The notes: generated from the letters alone by a model not told the origin. Counted from the first letter of the stretch, positions 1-11,369 are shown. The stretch: 64,000 bases of DNA from Alentia gelatinosa (GCA_950022655.1 OX465590.1:42491718-42555717), one strand, 5' to 3'. Translations and numbers: made by a program.

Positions 1-156
1 AGTCCGTTTTACAATCTGGTATTTTATCTGTTTACATGATTTGAGAAGATAACAAACATGAAGTCTGTGTTTTCTGTTATCACTAAAATCATGACACGCA
101 AAAGTATGGAAATGATCCCGCAAGAACTTTTCTCTGGAGTTCTCCCAGACTTATAT

Positions 157-299
157 AGAACTGCATCGAGAATCGTATAAATAGACAATACTCCACGAGT
201 TTGGATGGGCCGCAATCGTCATCGAGGCGAAGCCGAGTGACGATTTCCGCCCATCCAAACGAGTGGAGTTGTGTCTATTTATGATTCGAGTGCGGTTCT
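157..299. repeat. Long imperfect hairpin with CTCGGCTTCGCCTC loop
   Basis: The two halves are inverted copies of each other. The left arm runs from about 157 and the right arm ends at about 299. The apex is the motif CTCGGCTTCGCCTC or its complement. The arms are roughly 60 bp with scattered mismatches. Two other hairpins in this window (59396-59520 and 63586-63729) have different arms but the same apex. It is probably a small non-autonomous mobile element. I see no coding capacity in 1-560. Confidence 0.75.
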
Positions 300-559
300 G
301 GATTTATCTCACCCCTTTTTATCAAATTAAATATCATCAAACTATCACAATAATTAGAAAAGACTTAGCAAATCCACTACGCCACGGCCGTGGCGTAGTG
401 TTGTCACTTTACGGGGGTGATCGTTGAGTATTTTTTTCTAATGTTATTCCTATGGCTAAACTTGTACCAGGGGTGAGATAATGGACGAGCTTCACCACTG
501 TAGGTCCTGCGTCTATAATGACCATCAGCAACCCAGTTTAGAACAAACATAACCATTAC

Positions 560-941
560 ATAGACAATAATCGATGGTCTTGTGGACAGGCGGCCGTAAA
601 CCACGAGAGGTTGACGCGTTGTAATACACGAGCACTAGCCCCGAGTGGTTAACAGAGCCGCATGTCCGCAAAACCATCGTTTGTTGTATTTATTATCCAT
701 CTTTTTGAATAAATTAAACCCAGTAATTGCCATATTAATGGGTATAACAAAAGGAACTATTTCTTTGCTCTACAGCAAAAGGGACTATTTTCCCCGTATA
801 CCTTGGTTTTGAGGCCATATACCACAGGTTTGAATCCGTATACCACAGTTATGGTATCTGACAGGTTTTATACAATGGGTAGTGGTTTACTGAGTCCCTA
901 TATATTTTCAATTGGAATTTTTGTATACGATGGATAATAAA
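560..941. mobile_element. Hairpin element H, copy 1
   Basis: This is one of four near-full-length copies of a roughly 380-bp repeat (others at 1832, 46289 and 56408). It starts near AGACAATAATCGATGG and ends near GATGGATAATAA. The first 150 bp form a long hairpin (TGTGGACAGGCGGCC pairing with its complement). The remaining 220 bp contain GTATACCACAG boxes. Both ends are flanked by AT, compatible with a 2-bp target duplication. It has no coding capacity and is probably non-autonomous. Confidence 0.7.
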
Positions 942-1252
942 TTCCAAAATATCCATACGTGAAACATACAGATTCTATCCCTTGGCCTAACTGATCATGC
1001 TGGCTCTACATAACAGGCCGCTGGAGGTGACCCTTGGTTACGATCAACACGGTCACCCCCACACGGTAAATACAGAGCCAGCATATAATCCTGATCTCAT
1101 CCTGAATTTTAATCGCTCCGACCAGTGTAGTGCATTGCAGTAACACCAGCAATAAAGCTTGTAACGGGACAATACCTTGGAGTCGTTCATTCAGCTTCGT
1201 ATTTACACCTGATAGTAACACTACCATGACCATCAACACTAAATGCCCTTTA

Positions 1253-1345
1253 TCATCCACTTAATAGAAAGTGTCCATAGAAAACACATAGGGAGTTTCT
1301 ATGGACATACCCGGCGCATACAGATATGTTGTATGCTCTGGGTGG
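1253..1345. repeat. Isolated inverted copy of the 73-bp minisatellite unit
   Basis: The stretch around GTGTCCATAGAAAACACATA is the reverse complement of the 73-bp unit tandemly repeated at 60468-61053. It is followed by a second partial unit (CATACAGATATGTTGTATGC). The stretch 942-1252 shows no gene. Confidence 0.5.
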
Positions 1346-1589
1346 CGCATACAGAAAAATTGTACGTATGGAAAAAAAGTTCATAACCAAAACGACTGAT
1401 ATTGACATGCCACTAATCCAGAAAATATGGATGATAAATACAATATAGATTGGTTTCAAATAAAAACGGTTGTACGCTCCTCAGATTTGACTCTGCGCAA
1501 TTTCCTCGCATACACTCGGATATTACTACGCGTCAACTCCTCGGAGCATAGGGCTGCTTGTATCTGAAACCAGCAATATCGTGTATGTA

Positions 1590-1805
1590 TCTACTATGCC
1601 TATCACCACTGTAGGGCCTGTGTTGACCATGGCCATCAGCCTTGTAGGCCCTACATGCACCATGACCATCCCCACTGTAGGCTCTGCATTGACCTCCTAT
1701 TATAACCACTGTGGGCCCTCCATCTACAATAACCATCACCCCTGTAGGTCCTGTGTCCATGATGACCATCACCATTTTAGGCCCTGCATTAGTCCCTGCA
1801 TCCTA
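1590..1805. repeat. Diverged CTGTAGGCCCTG minisatellite
   Basis: About six to seven degenerate units of roughly 33 bp each contain a core like CACTGTAGGCCCTGCATTGA followed by CCATGACCATC. Isolated units occur near 490-530 and 2735-2825. Short open frames on both strands here are by-products of the repeat. Confidence 0.6.
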
Positions 1806-1831
1806 TGGCACACCCTCCTCGCTGGGATACA

Positions 1832-2206
1832 TAGACAATAATCGATGGTTTTGTGGACAGGCGGCCGTAAACCACGAGAAGTTGATGTGTAGTAATACAC
1901 GAGCGCTAGCGAGTGTATTACGAGGTCAATCGCGCGTGGTTTAAAGAGCTGCCTGTCCGCAAAACCATCGTTTGTTGTATTTATTATCCATCTTTTTGAA
2001 TAAATTAAACCCAGTAATTGCCATATTAATGGGTATAACAAAGGAACGATTTCTTTGCTCTATAGCAAAAGGGACTATTTTTCCATTATACCATGGTTTT
2101 GAGGCGGTTTTGAGTTATGGTATCTGACAGGTTTTATACAATGGGTAGTGGCTTACTGAGTTCCTATACATTTTCAATGGGAGTTTTGTATACGATGGAT
2201 AATAAA
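1832..2206. mobile_element. Hairpin element H, copy 2
   Basis: This is the second near-full-length copy of the hairpin element described at 560-941, in the same orientation, with the same apex around CGAGCGCTAGCGAGTG. The right end is followed by AA rather than AT, so its target duplication, if any, has been lost. It is non-coding. Confidence 0.7.
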
Positions 2207-3360
2207 AGGGCTGGTACAATCTGTAATGGTGTTGGATTTCAGGCGCTATTCAACTCCAGCATTCCCAATAGTCTCAGTACAAATATCCTGGCTATTGGTG
2301 AGGATATCTGCCGGGAGATTGATACCTTCTCTCTTTGATCTCAACTGAATCACAGTCAGGAGCAGGCGAAATTGATTGTTATAACAACAAAGGCCGCTAG
2401 GGAACTGGAGGAGGGGAGGGGGAGGGGCCGGAGGAGGTAGAGGGTTACAGGGAGTGGCTTGTGGCCATAAACAGGAGATTCTGTTCATAGTGGACAAGTC
2501 TTTGATTCATGGGCCAGTCAGAGAAGGAAACATACTATAATGATGTTTAGTCACGGGGCCTAGCTGGATGTGAGCTCCTTCCCTACCACTACCAATTTCT
2601 TCCAACCACGGAACCCAGACGGGAACTCCAACGGAACGAAAAAATTGCACTAAAAATATACATACTATAATGAACTTCATTCTGATTGGGTTTTAAATCA
2701 TTTAATGAATGCTCATAATCAAAGACTTGAGCAAGTCTAGCCCTGCATTAACCTCCTACCATAGCAATTCTAGGCCCTGCATCCACTACGACGATCAACA
2801 CTTTAGGCCCTTGTGTCCACTTACTACCATCAACAGGATGGGCATACATTTATAATCACTACTCTAACTTCGGACCAGACTCTATTTTGTTGTGTTATGC
2901 CTTGTTAAAATCATTGAAAATCATTTTACTTACCATGGATTGTTGTTTCACCTTGTTAATCCGAAATATCTACATGTATTGCATGGAAGAGCAATTGTTG
3001 ACGATTGATTGCAATGAAAGTCTAAAAAACTCAATGACCTCGCTATCGCTCGGAGATCACTACGCGTCTGGGCCTCAGAGATTACTGCCGCTAGTATCTG
3101 GAACCAGCTGATATTGTGAAACCTATCATTCAGTGGATGTGTGTGGGTCTGATCCCTCAATAAGCAGAGTCCTATCGCCCAGTGCATCTGTCTAATCCCC
3201 ACATATAGGTAAAGCCCTCTCCTTCAGTGGAGGTGGGTGGGTCTCTTCTGTTCTTCAATAGCTCACGGGAATCTGTGGCATAACGTATACCTCTCAAACT
3301 AAATTAAATCTACAGGATTTTCACAAGAAGCTAGCAGTGAAGAACCCTTCACTACTCTTC
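2207..3360. other. No recognisable gene
   Basis: Only short open frames occur, with no domain or splice support. A short G-rich tract lies at about 2405-2440, and fragments of the CTGTAGGCCCTG repeat lie at 2735-2825. I see nothing else to annotate. Confidence 0.6.
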
Positions 3361-3365
3361 CTGGT

Positions 3366-3972
3366 TGGACGGTGTAGGGCGGGCGGCGGGCGGTGTATAG
3401 GGCGGGCGGCGGGCGGTGTAGGGCGGGCGGCGGGCGGTGTAGGGCGGGCGGCGGGCGGTGTAGGGCGGGCGGCGGGCGGTGTAGGGCGGGCGGTGTAGGG
3501 CAGGCGGTGTAGGGCGGGCGGTGTAGGGCGGGCGGTGTAGGGCGGGCGGCGGGCGGTGTATAGGGCGGGCGGCGGGCGGTGTAGGGCGGGCGGCGGGCGG
3601 TGTAGGGCGGGCGTTGTAGGGCGGGTGGTGTAGGGCGGGCGGCGGGCGGTGTATGGCGGGCGGCGGGCGGTGTAGGGCGGGCGGCGGGCGGTGAAGGGCA
3701 GGCGGCGGGCGGTGTAGGGCGGGCGGTGTAGGGCGGGCGGTGTAGGGCGGGCGGTGTAGGGCGGGCGGCGGGCGGTGTATAGGGCGGGCGGCGGGCGGTG
3801 TAGGGCGGGCGGCGGGCGGTGTAGGGCGGGCGGTGTAGGGCGGGCGGCGGGCGGTGTATAGGGCGGGCGGCGGGCAGTGTAGGGCGGGCGGCGGGCGGTG
3901 TAGGGCGGGCGGTGTAGGGCGGGCGGCGGGCGGCGGGCGGCGGACGGTGTCGGGCGGGAGGCGGGCGGCGGG
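3366..3972. repeat. GC-rich minisatellite (GGGCGGGCGGTGTA family)
   Basis: About 600 bp consist of alternating short units, GGGCGGGCGGTGTA and GGGCGGGCGGCGGGCGGTGTA, with a few point variants. The unit composition keeps long frames open on the minus strand, giving Pro/Ala/Arg-rich repeats. These are not accepted as genes because they consist only of the repeat. The G runs could form quadruplexes on the plus strand. Confidence 0.9.
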
Positions 3973-4236
3973 AATGAGGAGCAGTGGGAGGTGGAGAGGG
4001 AGGAGGGGAAGGGGGAGGAGGAGGAGGGGGAGGAGGAGGAGGTGGAAGAGGAGGAGGGAGAGAAGGAGGAAGAGAAGGAAGAGGAGGGGGAAGTGGAGTA
4101 GGGGGAAGAGGAGGAGAGGGGGGAGGAAGAAGAGGCGGAGGAGGAGAGGGAGGAGGAGCAGGGGGGGCAGGGGGTGAAGGAGGGGAGAAGGAGGAGCAGG
4201 AGAAGGAGGAGGAGGGAGAGGAGCAGGGGGAGAAAG
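3973..4236. repeat. Purine-rich GGA/GGGA tract
   Basis: This is an almost pure G/A plus strand (GGAGGAGGGGGAGG variants) of roughly 260 bp directly following the GC-rich minisatellite. The strand asymmetry is extreme. There is no coding evidence other than low-complexity frames. Confidence 0.9.
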
Positions 4237-4608
4237 GGCATAATTTATGCATAATTAATCTCCGAACACTTCTCTGCATCTCTGTTTCCATCCACAGATC
4301 TGGCGTCGGTGGTTCCCAACTGCAAATTTGTGGCAACATGTTGACCAGTTGAAAATCGTGAGGAGCAAACCTGTTCATGATGCAGGTACAGGATGTTAGG
4401 TATACTGGTCACTCTCTCACTCTGTAAGGAGCTCATTTGTCAGTGATACAGGTATGATATGTTCATATGTCATTCTCTTTCTGTGTGAGAACCTTGCCTG
4501 TTAACCCTTTAATGTCGGCCACCTGCGGCAGAGCTGTCACCATAAGGACGGGTGATAGTGATACTGTATACTGGCTGGGAACGAACACATTTTGAGTAGT
4601 CATAGTGT

Positions 4609-5139
4609 TGTAGTGGGACGGGAATCCAGCAGTGTTCGTTTGTTTCACGGAAGGTGGCGCGATATGCCGATCCTTACTGTGTAGTGATTCCGGGCAACGC
4701 CGCATACGAGAGTGGCGCGGCGGAGACCGGGATTACGTAACGCTTAGTATATATACTCAGCGTTCACAGTAGGTCGACAGGCTGTCCTCACGCATCCCTT
4801 CTACGGAACGGATCCTTGGGCCCTCACTTTGCAGGCGGGTTCTTGTAACCTTCCTGGTGGTTAGGCGAATCCTCCGGATTAGCCTATCCAGCGTTACCTA
4901 GCACCCATGTGTTAGGGTACTGTACTTGTGGGGAAGATCTTCCAGATCTTTCCGGGAAGTAAGTGATTAATAAACATCCCTGTTTATTAAATGATGTTGT
5001 TGTGTTGTGTGTGATTAGGTCTGTGCAAACTAACCGAAAACCGAACCAACCTACGTAAGTGCGTAGGGTGGGATCCTGCCTGGAACTAGCGTTCCGGATT
5101 GGGGTCATCCAACCTGCTAGACAGGCGGCGACCACCACA
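4609..5139 (+). repeat. 5' LTR of the Ty3/gypsy element
   Basis: A 531-bp direct repeat matches 15733-16263. It starts TGTAGTGGGACGGG and ends ACCACCACA. It carries a TATA-like box at 4748-4755 (TATATATA) and a polyadenylation signal AATAAA at 4969-4974, so U3, R and U5 functions can be placed in order. The two LTRs differ at about seven transitions. Confidence 0.95.
4748..4755 (+). promoter_or_regulatory. TATA box of the LTR promoter
   Basis: TATATATA lies 140 bp into the 5' LTR, about 215 bp upstream of the AATAAA signal. The same box is at 15872-15879 in the 3' LTR. It is the natural candidate for the genomic RNA promoter. Confidence 0.6.
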
Positions 5140-5140
5140 C

Positions 5141-5157
5141 TGGTGCCGTGACCAGGA
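5141..5157 (+). promoter_or_regulatory. Primer-binding site
   Basis: TGGTGCCGTGACCAGG starts one base after the 5' LTR end. It begins with TGG, the complement of the CCA end of a tRNA, as expected for a minus-strand primer site. I cannot assign the tRNA species from sequence alone. Confidence 0.7.
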
Positions 5158-7051
5158 TCTGGAATAAAAACCAGGTCTCAGGCTGAACAGGAGAGTGAAG
5201 ATGGGGAGGTAACTTCTCAACAAACTCTTCCGGCCCGGAATGACGACAAGTCTCCAAAACCAGAAGGAGGGGGTGAAACCCAGAAGTCTGGCAAGGAGAA
5301 ATCTCGGAAGAGAACCGCCGCTCAGAATCTGAGTTCGACGGTCCTGAAGAGTTTCAGTCCGGCGGCCGACAGCCAACATGGCCCCGCAAGGGATCTGGAG
5401 GGACTCAGTAAAATTGGGTCTCAGACAGATAGTCCAGGAGAGTCTAGTACTCCCCGGAATAGGTCGGAAAATACCTTAAGAGTACCTTCCGATGAAGTTC
5501 CTGTAGGTTTCCTTGGACCTGAACTCTTAGCCGAGTTTAATAGGGAGAGGGAAGCCAGAGACATGTGTCGGGAACTAGAAGCTTGAAACCGTGAGATCGC
5601 CGAGAAGGTAGCCCAAAGGCACCATAACTTGGAAGAACTTTCGGTTCGCGAGATTGAGACTCTAGAGAAAATCGAGCGATTGGACCAACATGTACAATAC
5701 ATGAAGGACCAAGTTCGACTAGCGGAGACAGAATCATCCCAACGGATGCCTATGTCACAAGCTGGCTGGAGTAATGTGAGAGATCATCTATATTCCCCAC
5801 CAGGGAGAGTAGAAGATCCAGAGAAGACCCCTAACAGATTCATATCTGGAACAAAGGGTGTGAAGACTCCTTTGGTTAGCTTCCGGCTACCCTCTGAGTC
5901 AAGAATGGGTTCTCCGAGTTCCGAACGTACTAGTAAAGCTATAGCTGAACTAGGGTTCAACTCGTTCAACCAAGTCCGGGAACAAGATCGGATCTTTAAC
6001 TTGTCAATGGCGAGAGCTGACAAGGTTCCGATGATGCGCCGAGAGAACGCAGCCAGAAAGAACGCTGTCATTCCAAAACCTTACGGGAAAGGAATGGAGT
6101 GGGAACACTGGTTCGCAGGATTTTGTGAGGATATACAATGTAATGGCTGGAATAAAGTCGATGCATTGCCATACCTCAAAAGAGCGTTGCGAGATGGACC
6201 CGGAGAAGCTGCACTTCGCGCTTTTCGCCGTTCCGGTGGTACGGAATGGGATGAGCTAGTGGAGGTAGCCTCATACTACTGTGGTCAGTTGGTAACGCTG
6301 AACCCCCGATCCACTTTTCTAAAGAGGATCCAGGGTAAAGAGGAGACAACTCGCGCCTATGGGGCTAGCTTTGCAACAAATGTTGTTAGAGGTTTACCCA
6401 GGGACGGGATTAGATTCTCCTGCGCTGCATGAAGATCTACAAACTCAGTTTGTAAAAGGACTTCGAGATGATGACGTGAGAGCGGAAGTCATCTCTAAAT
6501 GGGAGCCCGGTATGAACTTCATGCAGGTGTTGCGAATAGTAGATGCCTATGAACAACGGTGTATACTATTCGGAAAATATGCTAATCCAGGAAAAACTTC
6601 TCGGGTTAACATAGTGAGTTCTACTTGGTCACAAGTAGAGGAAGATACATACGAGTGTCAGGAAGCAGAAATAGAGGATATACTCTCTAATGTCCGCTCC
6701 ATGGTACTCGGAAGAGGAGGTTTCAATAGACGGGGACGTGGAAGAGGTCGAACCCCTAGCTTTGGAAGGAACAGCGATGTACCTTCTGTGGCAGAGGCAA
6801 AACCAATAACCACTGATCCTGAAGGAAATTCCTCAGAGGTTATGAAGTTGTTGACCAAAATCAACGAAAGACTGAATCAGGTGGAGAAAAACCAGCTGGA
6901 TGTCCGACGTTGTTGGCGGTGCAACAAAATGGGACATATCTCTCCAGATTGTCCAGAAGCCCGGAACGTTACTACGGTGGAAACATCTCGTAGTCTGCCT
7001 GCGTTGATGGTTGCCTCTCAGAGTGAACCGGAAAACAAAGGAGGACTGTAG
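5152..7051 (+). pseudogene. gag: gag of the Ty3/gypsy element, interrupted
   Basis: This frame encodes the structural protein that would bind and package the element RNA. An open frame starts just after a stop at 5149-5151, without an early ATG. It is rich in charged residues and is stopped by a TGA at 5584-5586. The same frame then continues to a stop at 6430-6432. The homologous downstream part lies in another frame from about 6359, so a one-base indel is inferred near 6385-6395. A single CCHC zinc knuckle (spacing C-x2-C-x4-H-x4-C) lies at 6911-6952, preceded by a Gly/Arg-rich stretch near 6700-6760. The frame closes with TAG at 7049-7051, and the same frame reopens immediately after it, so readthrough into the protease region is conceivable. 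As it stands the gene cannot give one continuous product. Confidence 0.85.
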
Positions 7052-7054
7052 CGA

Positions 7055-7818
7055 GTGGCAACACTGCGGTCCGGGAAGAAAAGTGCCAGGAGACTCAAAC
7101 CTGTGAGATCTATAAGAAGGAAAATATTTCCAACTTACCAGAAAAGGGGAAGATACAAAATACAGTCGCAACGATCTGTAGTAAGTATCTTTCACCCAGG
7201 CATCCTTGTCTGCAATGGCTTTGTCAACGCGGATGGGATCTTGGAACCTTGGATGGAATCTCACGGTTTATAAGACAACCGTCCCCCTTAGGAGGGCGAC
7301 GTTGGTATGTGCCAGCTAGAATTCAAGGAAGAAAGGTGGATCTATTGCTAGATACTGGTGCTAGTCGCTCTGTGTCAAACAATGGACTCTATCAGTCTCT
7401 TGGATTTGCGCAGGAATGTCATGTTCCTGGAGCCTCAGCAAAAGCTGCTAATGGTACTCATATGAGATGCTATGGTAGTGTGATTATTCCAGTCTCAATA
7501 GGTAACACTGAATTCGTATGGGGTCCCATACTCAGTGATATCGAAGAAAGTGGAATATTCGGCATAGATTTTCTCACCCTCTATGGAGGCTCTGTAGATG
7601 GCACTCTCCGACTCAAATTTCCTGAGTTAATGGAAGTGGAATGTAGTTGTCGACGGATTTCTTCTTTGATTTCTGTTCGACAAGACGTGGGCATCCCCCC
7701 CCAGCAGATGGTTAATGTCCTGATAGCTGGGGAAGGCGACTTACCACTAAAGATGCACTCTTCGAGCCAGACCCAGAACTGTTTTCTAAAAAAGGAATAC
7801 AGGCCTGGGATACCTTGA
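7055..7818 (+). CDS. Aspartic protease region between gag and pol
   Basis: The protease would cleave the Gag-Pol polyprotein. The frame following the gag stop (7055-7273) encodes a basic linker. A second frame (7249-7818) carries the catalytic DTGA at 7351-7362 and, about 70 residues on, a hydrophobic GIFGIDFL segment typical of the second half of retropepsin folds. It ends at 7816-7818, where the pol frame takes over. Pol-like sequence is already recognisable in the next frame from about 7757. The two changes of frame in 570 bp are more than a single programmed shift would need, so some are probably mutations. A C8 run at 7692-7699 is an obvious indel-prone site but lies upstream of the point where the frame changes. 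Confidence 0.75.
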
Positions 7819-10800
7819 TCGGAAGTGCCAGAGAAGGATCAATTCCTATAAGTAATCATACCTCCGGGTTGATTAAATTAAGGAAGGGTGATACATTAGG
7901 CTGGGTAACTCTAGCTCATGTAGATGGCCTAGTGGACTTCAGTCCACAGGGAATCACACCTTTTCCCGTTTCCGAAATAACCGGGGAAGATGAACAATCT
8001 GAACTGGGAAGGTCAGACTTAATAGGAAATGATTATAAAGAAGTGCGGGTTAGTGCTATCGATACAGGAACGGGATCCCTTCCAGTTCCGAGTCCATTGC
8101 ACGAAACTCTGGAAACTTTAGTTCAGACGACAGACGCACTAAACAGTGGGGAACGACATGAACTAAGGATCCTTTTGAAGAAGATGGAGTCAATCTTTAC
8201 TCGACCTGGAGATCCCTTGGGGAGAACGGATCGAGTAGAACACATGATTGACACTGAAGGTCATCAACCTTTCCGCCTTCCTTATCGACGGCTACCTCCG
8301 GTAAAACGGGAAGCTTTAGAAGAGGAAGTAGGGAAAATGATGGACCAGAAAGTAATCATCCCCAGTGCAAGTCCTTGGGCTAGCCCGGTGGTAATGGTTA
8401 CTAAAAAGGATGGTACTTGCCGATTCTGTATTGATTACAGAAAATTGAATGGTATCACCCGGAAGAATGCTTATCCAATACCCCGGATCGATGAGAGTCT
8501 CGACTCTCTGGGAGGGAACCAGTGGTTTTGTACTCTGGATCTCCAGTCTGGATATTGGCAAGTTAAGATGAACAGTGGCGATCAGTCTAAAACGGCGTTC
8601 ACCACTCATCAAGGGCTTTACGAGTTCACAGTAATGCCATTTGGCCTCTGTAACGCTCCCGCGACTTTCGAATCCATGATGGATCAGATGTTGCGGGGTC
8701 TACAGTGGAAAAAGTGTTTGGTTTATCTAGACGACATAATCATCTTCGGAAAGAATTATGTTGAATGTTTAGAAAACCTGAGAGAGGTATTTGAGCGTAT
8801 TCAATCTTATGGGTTGAGGCTCAAACCTCAAAAATGCAAACTGTTTCGCAAATCTGTGGAATACTTGGGACGGATAGTTTCCGGAAATGGAATCCGGGCA
8901 GATCCTTCTAAGTTGGAGGTAGTGGCTAATTGGCCACGCCCCCAGAATATAAAAGACATAAGGTCTTTCCTAGGATTTTGTTCGTATTACCGTGACTTTA
9001 TCCCGGGTTTTTCTGAAATTGCACACCCTATGCAACAGTATGTAGTACTAGATAAGCCAGGGAAGCAAAAAGAGATCCAATGGACTCCGGAAGCTGAACA
9101 TGCTTTTCTGGGACTAAAAAGAAAGTTTACGGAGACCCCCGTGTTGAAATACCCTCTAGCCCAGGGTCGGTTCATTCTCGACACTGACGCTAGTAATGAG
9201 AGTATTGGAGCGGCTTTGTCTCAGATACAAGATGGTGTGGAAGTTCTTATAGCTTTTGCCAGCAACAGCTTAAGTAAAAGCCAGCGGAACTACTGTACTA
9301 CTAAGAGGGAACTCTTAGCGGTTGTGGTGTATGTAAGAAAATATCGACACTTCTTAGCAGGTGGAGATTTCATCTTACGTACTGACCATTCTTCTCTCAA
9401 ATGGCTCTTTAACTTTAAAGACGCCGAGGGAATGATTGGAAGATGGCTGGCAGCTCTCTCCGAATTCGGGTTGACTAACTGCCAGATTGAGCACCGGGCT
9501 GGAAAGTCACACATTAATGCGGATTGTCTCTCAAGGAGACCAGTGCGGAAATGTGGACGACCAGATTGCCGGGATTGTGGCGAGCATAGAGCAGTAATAG
9601 CTACTCTACGTTCCCAGAAAGTGAAGCCGCCACTAAACTATCAGTGGACACTAGAACAAATTAAAAAATGTCAACAGGCTGACCCAGATTTGTTCCGGTT
9701 AACTAAACTGATAGCTAATGGACTCCATAGACCTACAGGACCCGAGATCTCGCCTGAAAACCGAGAATTTCGGAATCTATGTGGTCAATGGAAAGAGCTA
9801 GAAGTCCGAGATGGGGTACTATATCGATGGAGAACCGCATTGCAACCACTTAAACGTGCTCTACAACTAGTGGTCCCTCGAGAATTACGATCCGGACTAA
9901 TGACTCTATGTCACGAACATAGGAGTGCAGCTCATCTAGGACGGAAAAGGACGGTAGCCAGAATAAGGCGTCGTTACTACTGGCCTGGAATGGGTGCAGA
10001 TATTCGAAAATGGGTATCTGGATGTTCCATATGTAGCAAAGTCAAACCCGGGGTAGGACTCGGAAAGATGCCGTTACAACAGGAACTGTTTGGTGTCAGG
10101 TTTGCCAGAATCGCTCTAGATATCATATCTGGTATCGATGAGTCAGAGGAAGGAAATACCTGTATGATGGTTGTGATGGATTATTACACAAAATATGTGC
10201 AGATCTATCCCATGAAAAATCACAAAGCTGCCATGTGTGCGGAAGCTTTAGTGAAAAACTGGATGTTGCCTTTTGGAACTCCGAGCATACTACATTCCGA
10301 CCAGGGAAGGGAATTTGAATCCCAGATCTGGAAAGAAATGTGTAGGATACTCGAGATTAAAAAGACACATACAAATCCATATCGTCCCCAATCAGATGGT
10401 ACGGTAGAGAGATTCAACCGGACATTGATCCAGTGTCTTCGTACCCTGGTAGATGAAAATCGGAAGAATTGGGATGAATTAGCACCATTTATAGCTCACG
10501 CATACAATGGGACCATTCATTCAAGCACGGGGTGTTCACCTAATTTACTCGTCTTTGGCGAGGAAATAGTAATGCCCGCTGACATGGTCAATGGGGTTCC
10601 TGGAATGTCTACGGATGATCCTTGTCCCATAGGATTTGTCGAAAAACTCAGAGAACGTTTTATAGAGGGATATTACCTCGCGAGACGGAATCTGACGAAA
10701 GCAGCAGAGTGGCAAAAGACTGGACATGACGTCAATCTTAAACCACGTAAGTTCCGAGTAGGAGACCGGGTTGTACGATACCACACGCCGTTGGTAAATG

Positions 10801-11369
10801 TAAAACTCGCTCCTAACTGGGACGGACCATTCAGAATTGTTCAATTATTGTCAGACATGACAGTAGTGATAGAAGACGAATGGTCAAGAAGGCGTTATAA
10901 ATCCCATGTAGCTCATTTACGACTATGGGAAGGAAAGTGCGAATGTTCCGACTTTGAAGTTTCACACCCTGCTACAAAGCGGGATGTGTCACTGAACACG
11001 GGTCCTACTGGGAAACCAGAGGGGTCCCGGGTTCAAAGAGCTGGGAAGCCGGGTGTCAAACAGGCGTCAACACGGCGGAGGCAGGCCCCGATAGGGAAGT
11101 CCCGGTCAAAGGTTACCGGGGTTCCGAGTGGGTGCTCGCCTACATGGCGAAAACCGGGACGTCCGCGGAAGGTAATTCCTACTTACGCCAACCTAAAAAG
11201 GGAAGTGTGGGTAGAAGAAAAACCTGACATGGAAAAGTCTAAATTTGCTACAAATCGAGCTGTGTATAATAAACATGGTTTGAGATGTAGAATGGAGTCT
11301 AAAATAGACTCAAAACCCCGCCGCAGCTCTCGACTAAAATCGAAGGCTGTGGTTAGCTACAAAGAGTAG
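7815..11369 (+). CDS. pol: pol: reverse transcriptase, RNase H, integrase (Ty3/gypsy)
   Basis: This is an uninterrupted frame of 1184 codons. The first displayed codon is TTG, and the natural product is probably a Gag-Pol fusion. The reverse transcriptase occupies about residues 150-350 (SPVVMVTKKDG, LDLQSGYWQ, MPFGLCNAPATF, catalytic YLDD at 304-307). RNase H follows with D456/D458 in ILDTDAS, the TKRELLA glutamate and the TDH aspartate. Integrase starts with an H-H-C-C zinc-binding region near HLGRKRTVARI and C-x2-C. It continues with catalytic D769, D829 and E865 (35 residues between the last two) and ends in a GPY/F-like segment (WDGPFRIV). A basic tail of about 140 residues follows with no chromodomain that I can recognise. 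All catalytic residues I looked for are present, so the enzyme could be functional although gag is broken. Confidence 0.95.
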   Translation: MIGSAREGSIPISNHTSGLIKLRKGDTLGWVTLAHVDGLVDFSPQGITPFPVSEITGEDEQSELGRSDLIGNDYKEVRVSAIDTGTGSLPVPSPLHETLETLVQTTDALNSGERHELRILLKKMESIFTRPGDPLGRTDRVEHMIDTEGHQPFRLPYRRLPPVKREALEEEVGKMMDQKVIIPSASPWASPVVMVTKKDGTCRFCIDYRKLNGITRKNAYPIPRIDESLDSLGGNQWFCTLDLQSGYWQVKMNSGDQSKTAFTTHQGLYEFTVMPFGLCNAPATFESMMDQMLRGLQWKKCLVYLDDIIIFGKNYVECLENLREVFERIQSYGLRLKPQKCKLFRKSVEYLGRIVSGNGIRADPSKLEVVANWPRPQNIKDIRSFLGFCSYYRDFIPGFSEIAHPMQQYVVLDKPGKQKEIQWTPEAEHAFLGLKRKFTETPVLKYPLAQGRFILDTDASNESIGAALSQIQDGVEVLIAFASNSLSKSQRNYCTTKRELLAVVVYVRKYRHFLAGGDFILRTDHSSLKWLFNFKDAEGMIGRWLAALSEFGLTNCQIEHRAGKSHINADCLSRRPVRKCGRPDCRDCGEHRAVIATLRSQKVKPPLNYQWTLEQIKKCQQADPDLFRLTKLIANGLHRPTGPEISPENREFRNLCGQWKELEVRDGVLYRWRTALQPLKRALQLVVPRELRSGLMTLCHEHRSAAHLGRKRTVARIRRRYYWPGMGADIRKWVSGCSICSKVKPGVGLGKMPLQQELFGVRFARIALDIISGIDESEEGNTCMMVVMDYYTKYVQIYPMKNHKAAMCAEALVKNWMLPFGTPSILHSDQGREFESQIWKEMCRILEIKKTHTNPYRPQSDGTVERFNRTLIQCLRTLVDENRKNWDELAPFIAHAYNGTIHSSTGCSPNLLVFGEEIVMPADMVNGVPGMSTDDPCPIGFVEKLRERFIEGYYLARRNLTKAAEWQKTGHDVNLKPRKFRVGDRVVRYHTPLVNVKLAPNWDGPFRIVQLLSDMTVVIEDEWSRRRYKSHVAHLRLWEGKCECSDFEVSHPATKRDVSLNTGPTGKPEGSRVQRAGKPGVKQASTRRRQAPIGKSRSKVTGVPSGCSPTWRKPGRPRKVIPTYANLKREVWVEEKPDMEKSKFATNRAVYNKHGLRCRMESKIDSKPRRSSRLKSKAVVSYKE

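Noticed and set aside
3299..4378. Proline/alanine/arginine-rich minus-strand frames of 306-359 codons
   Set aside because: They are entirely composed of the GC-rich minisatellite and purine tract, open in two frames at once, which is compositional.
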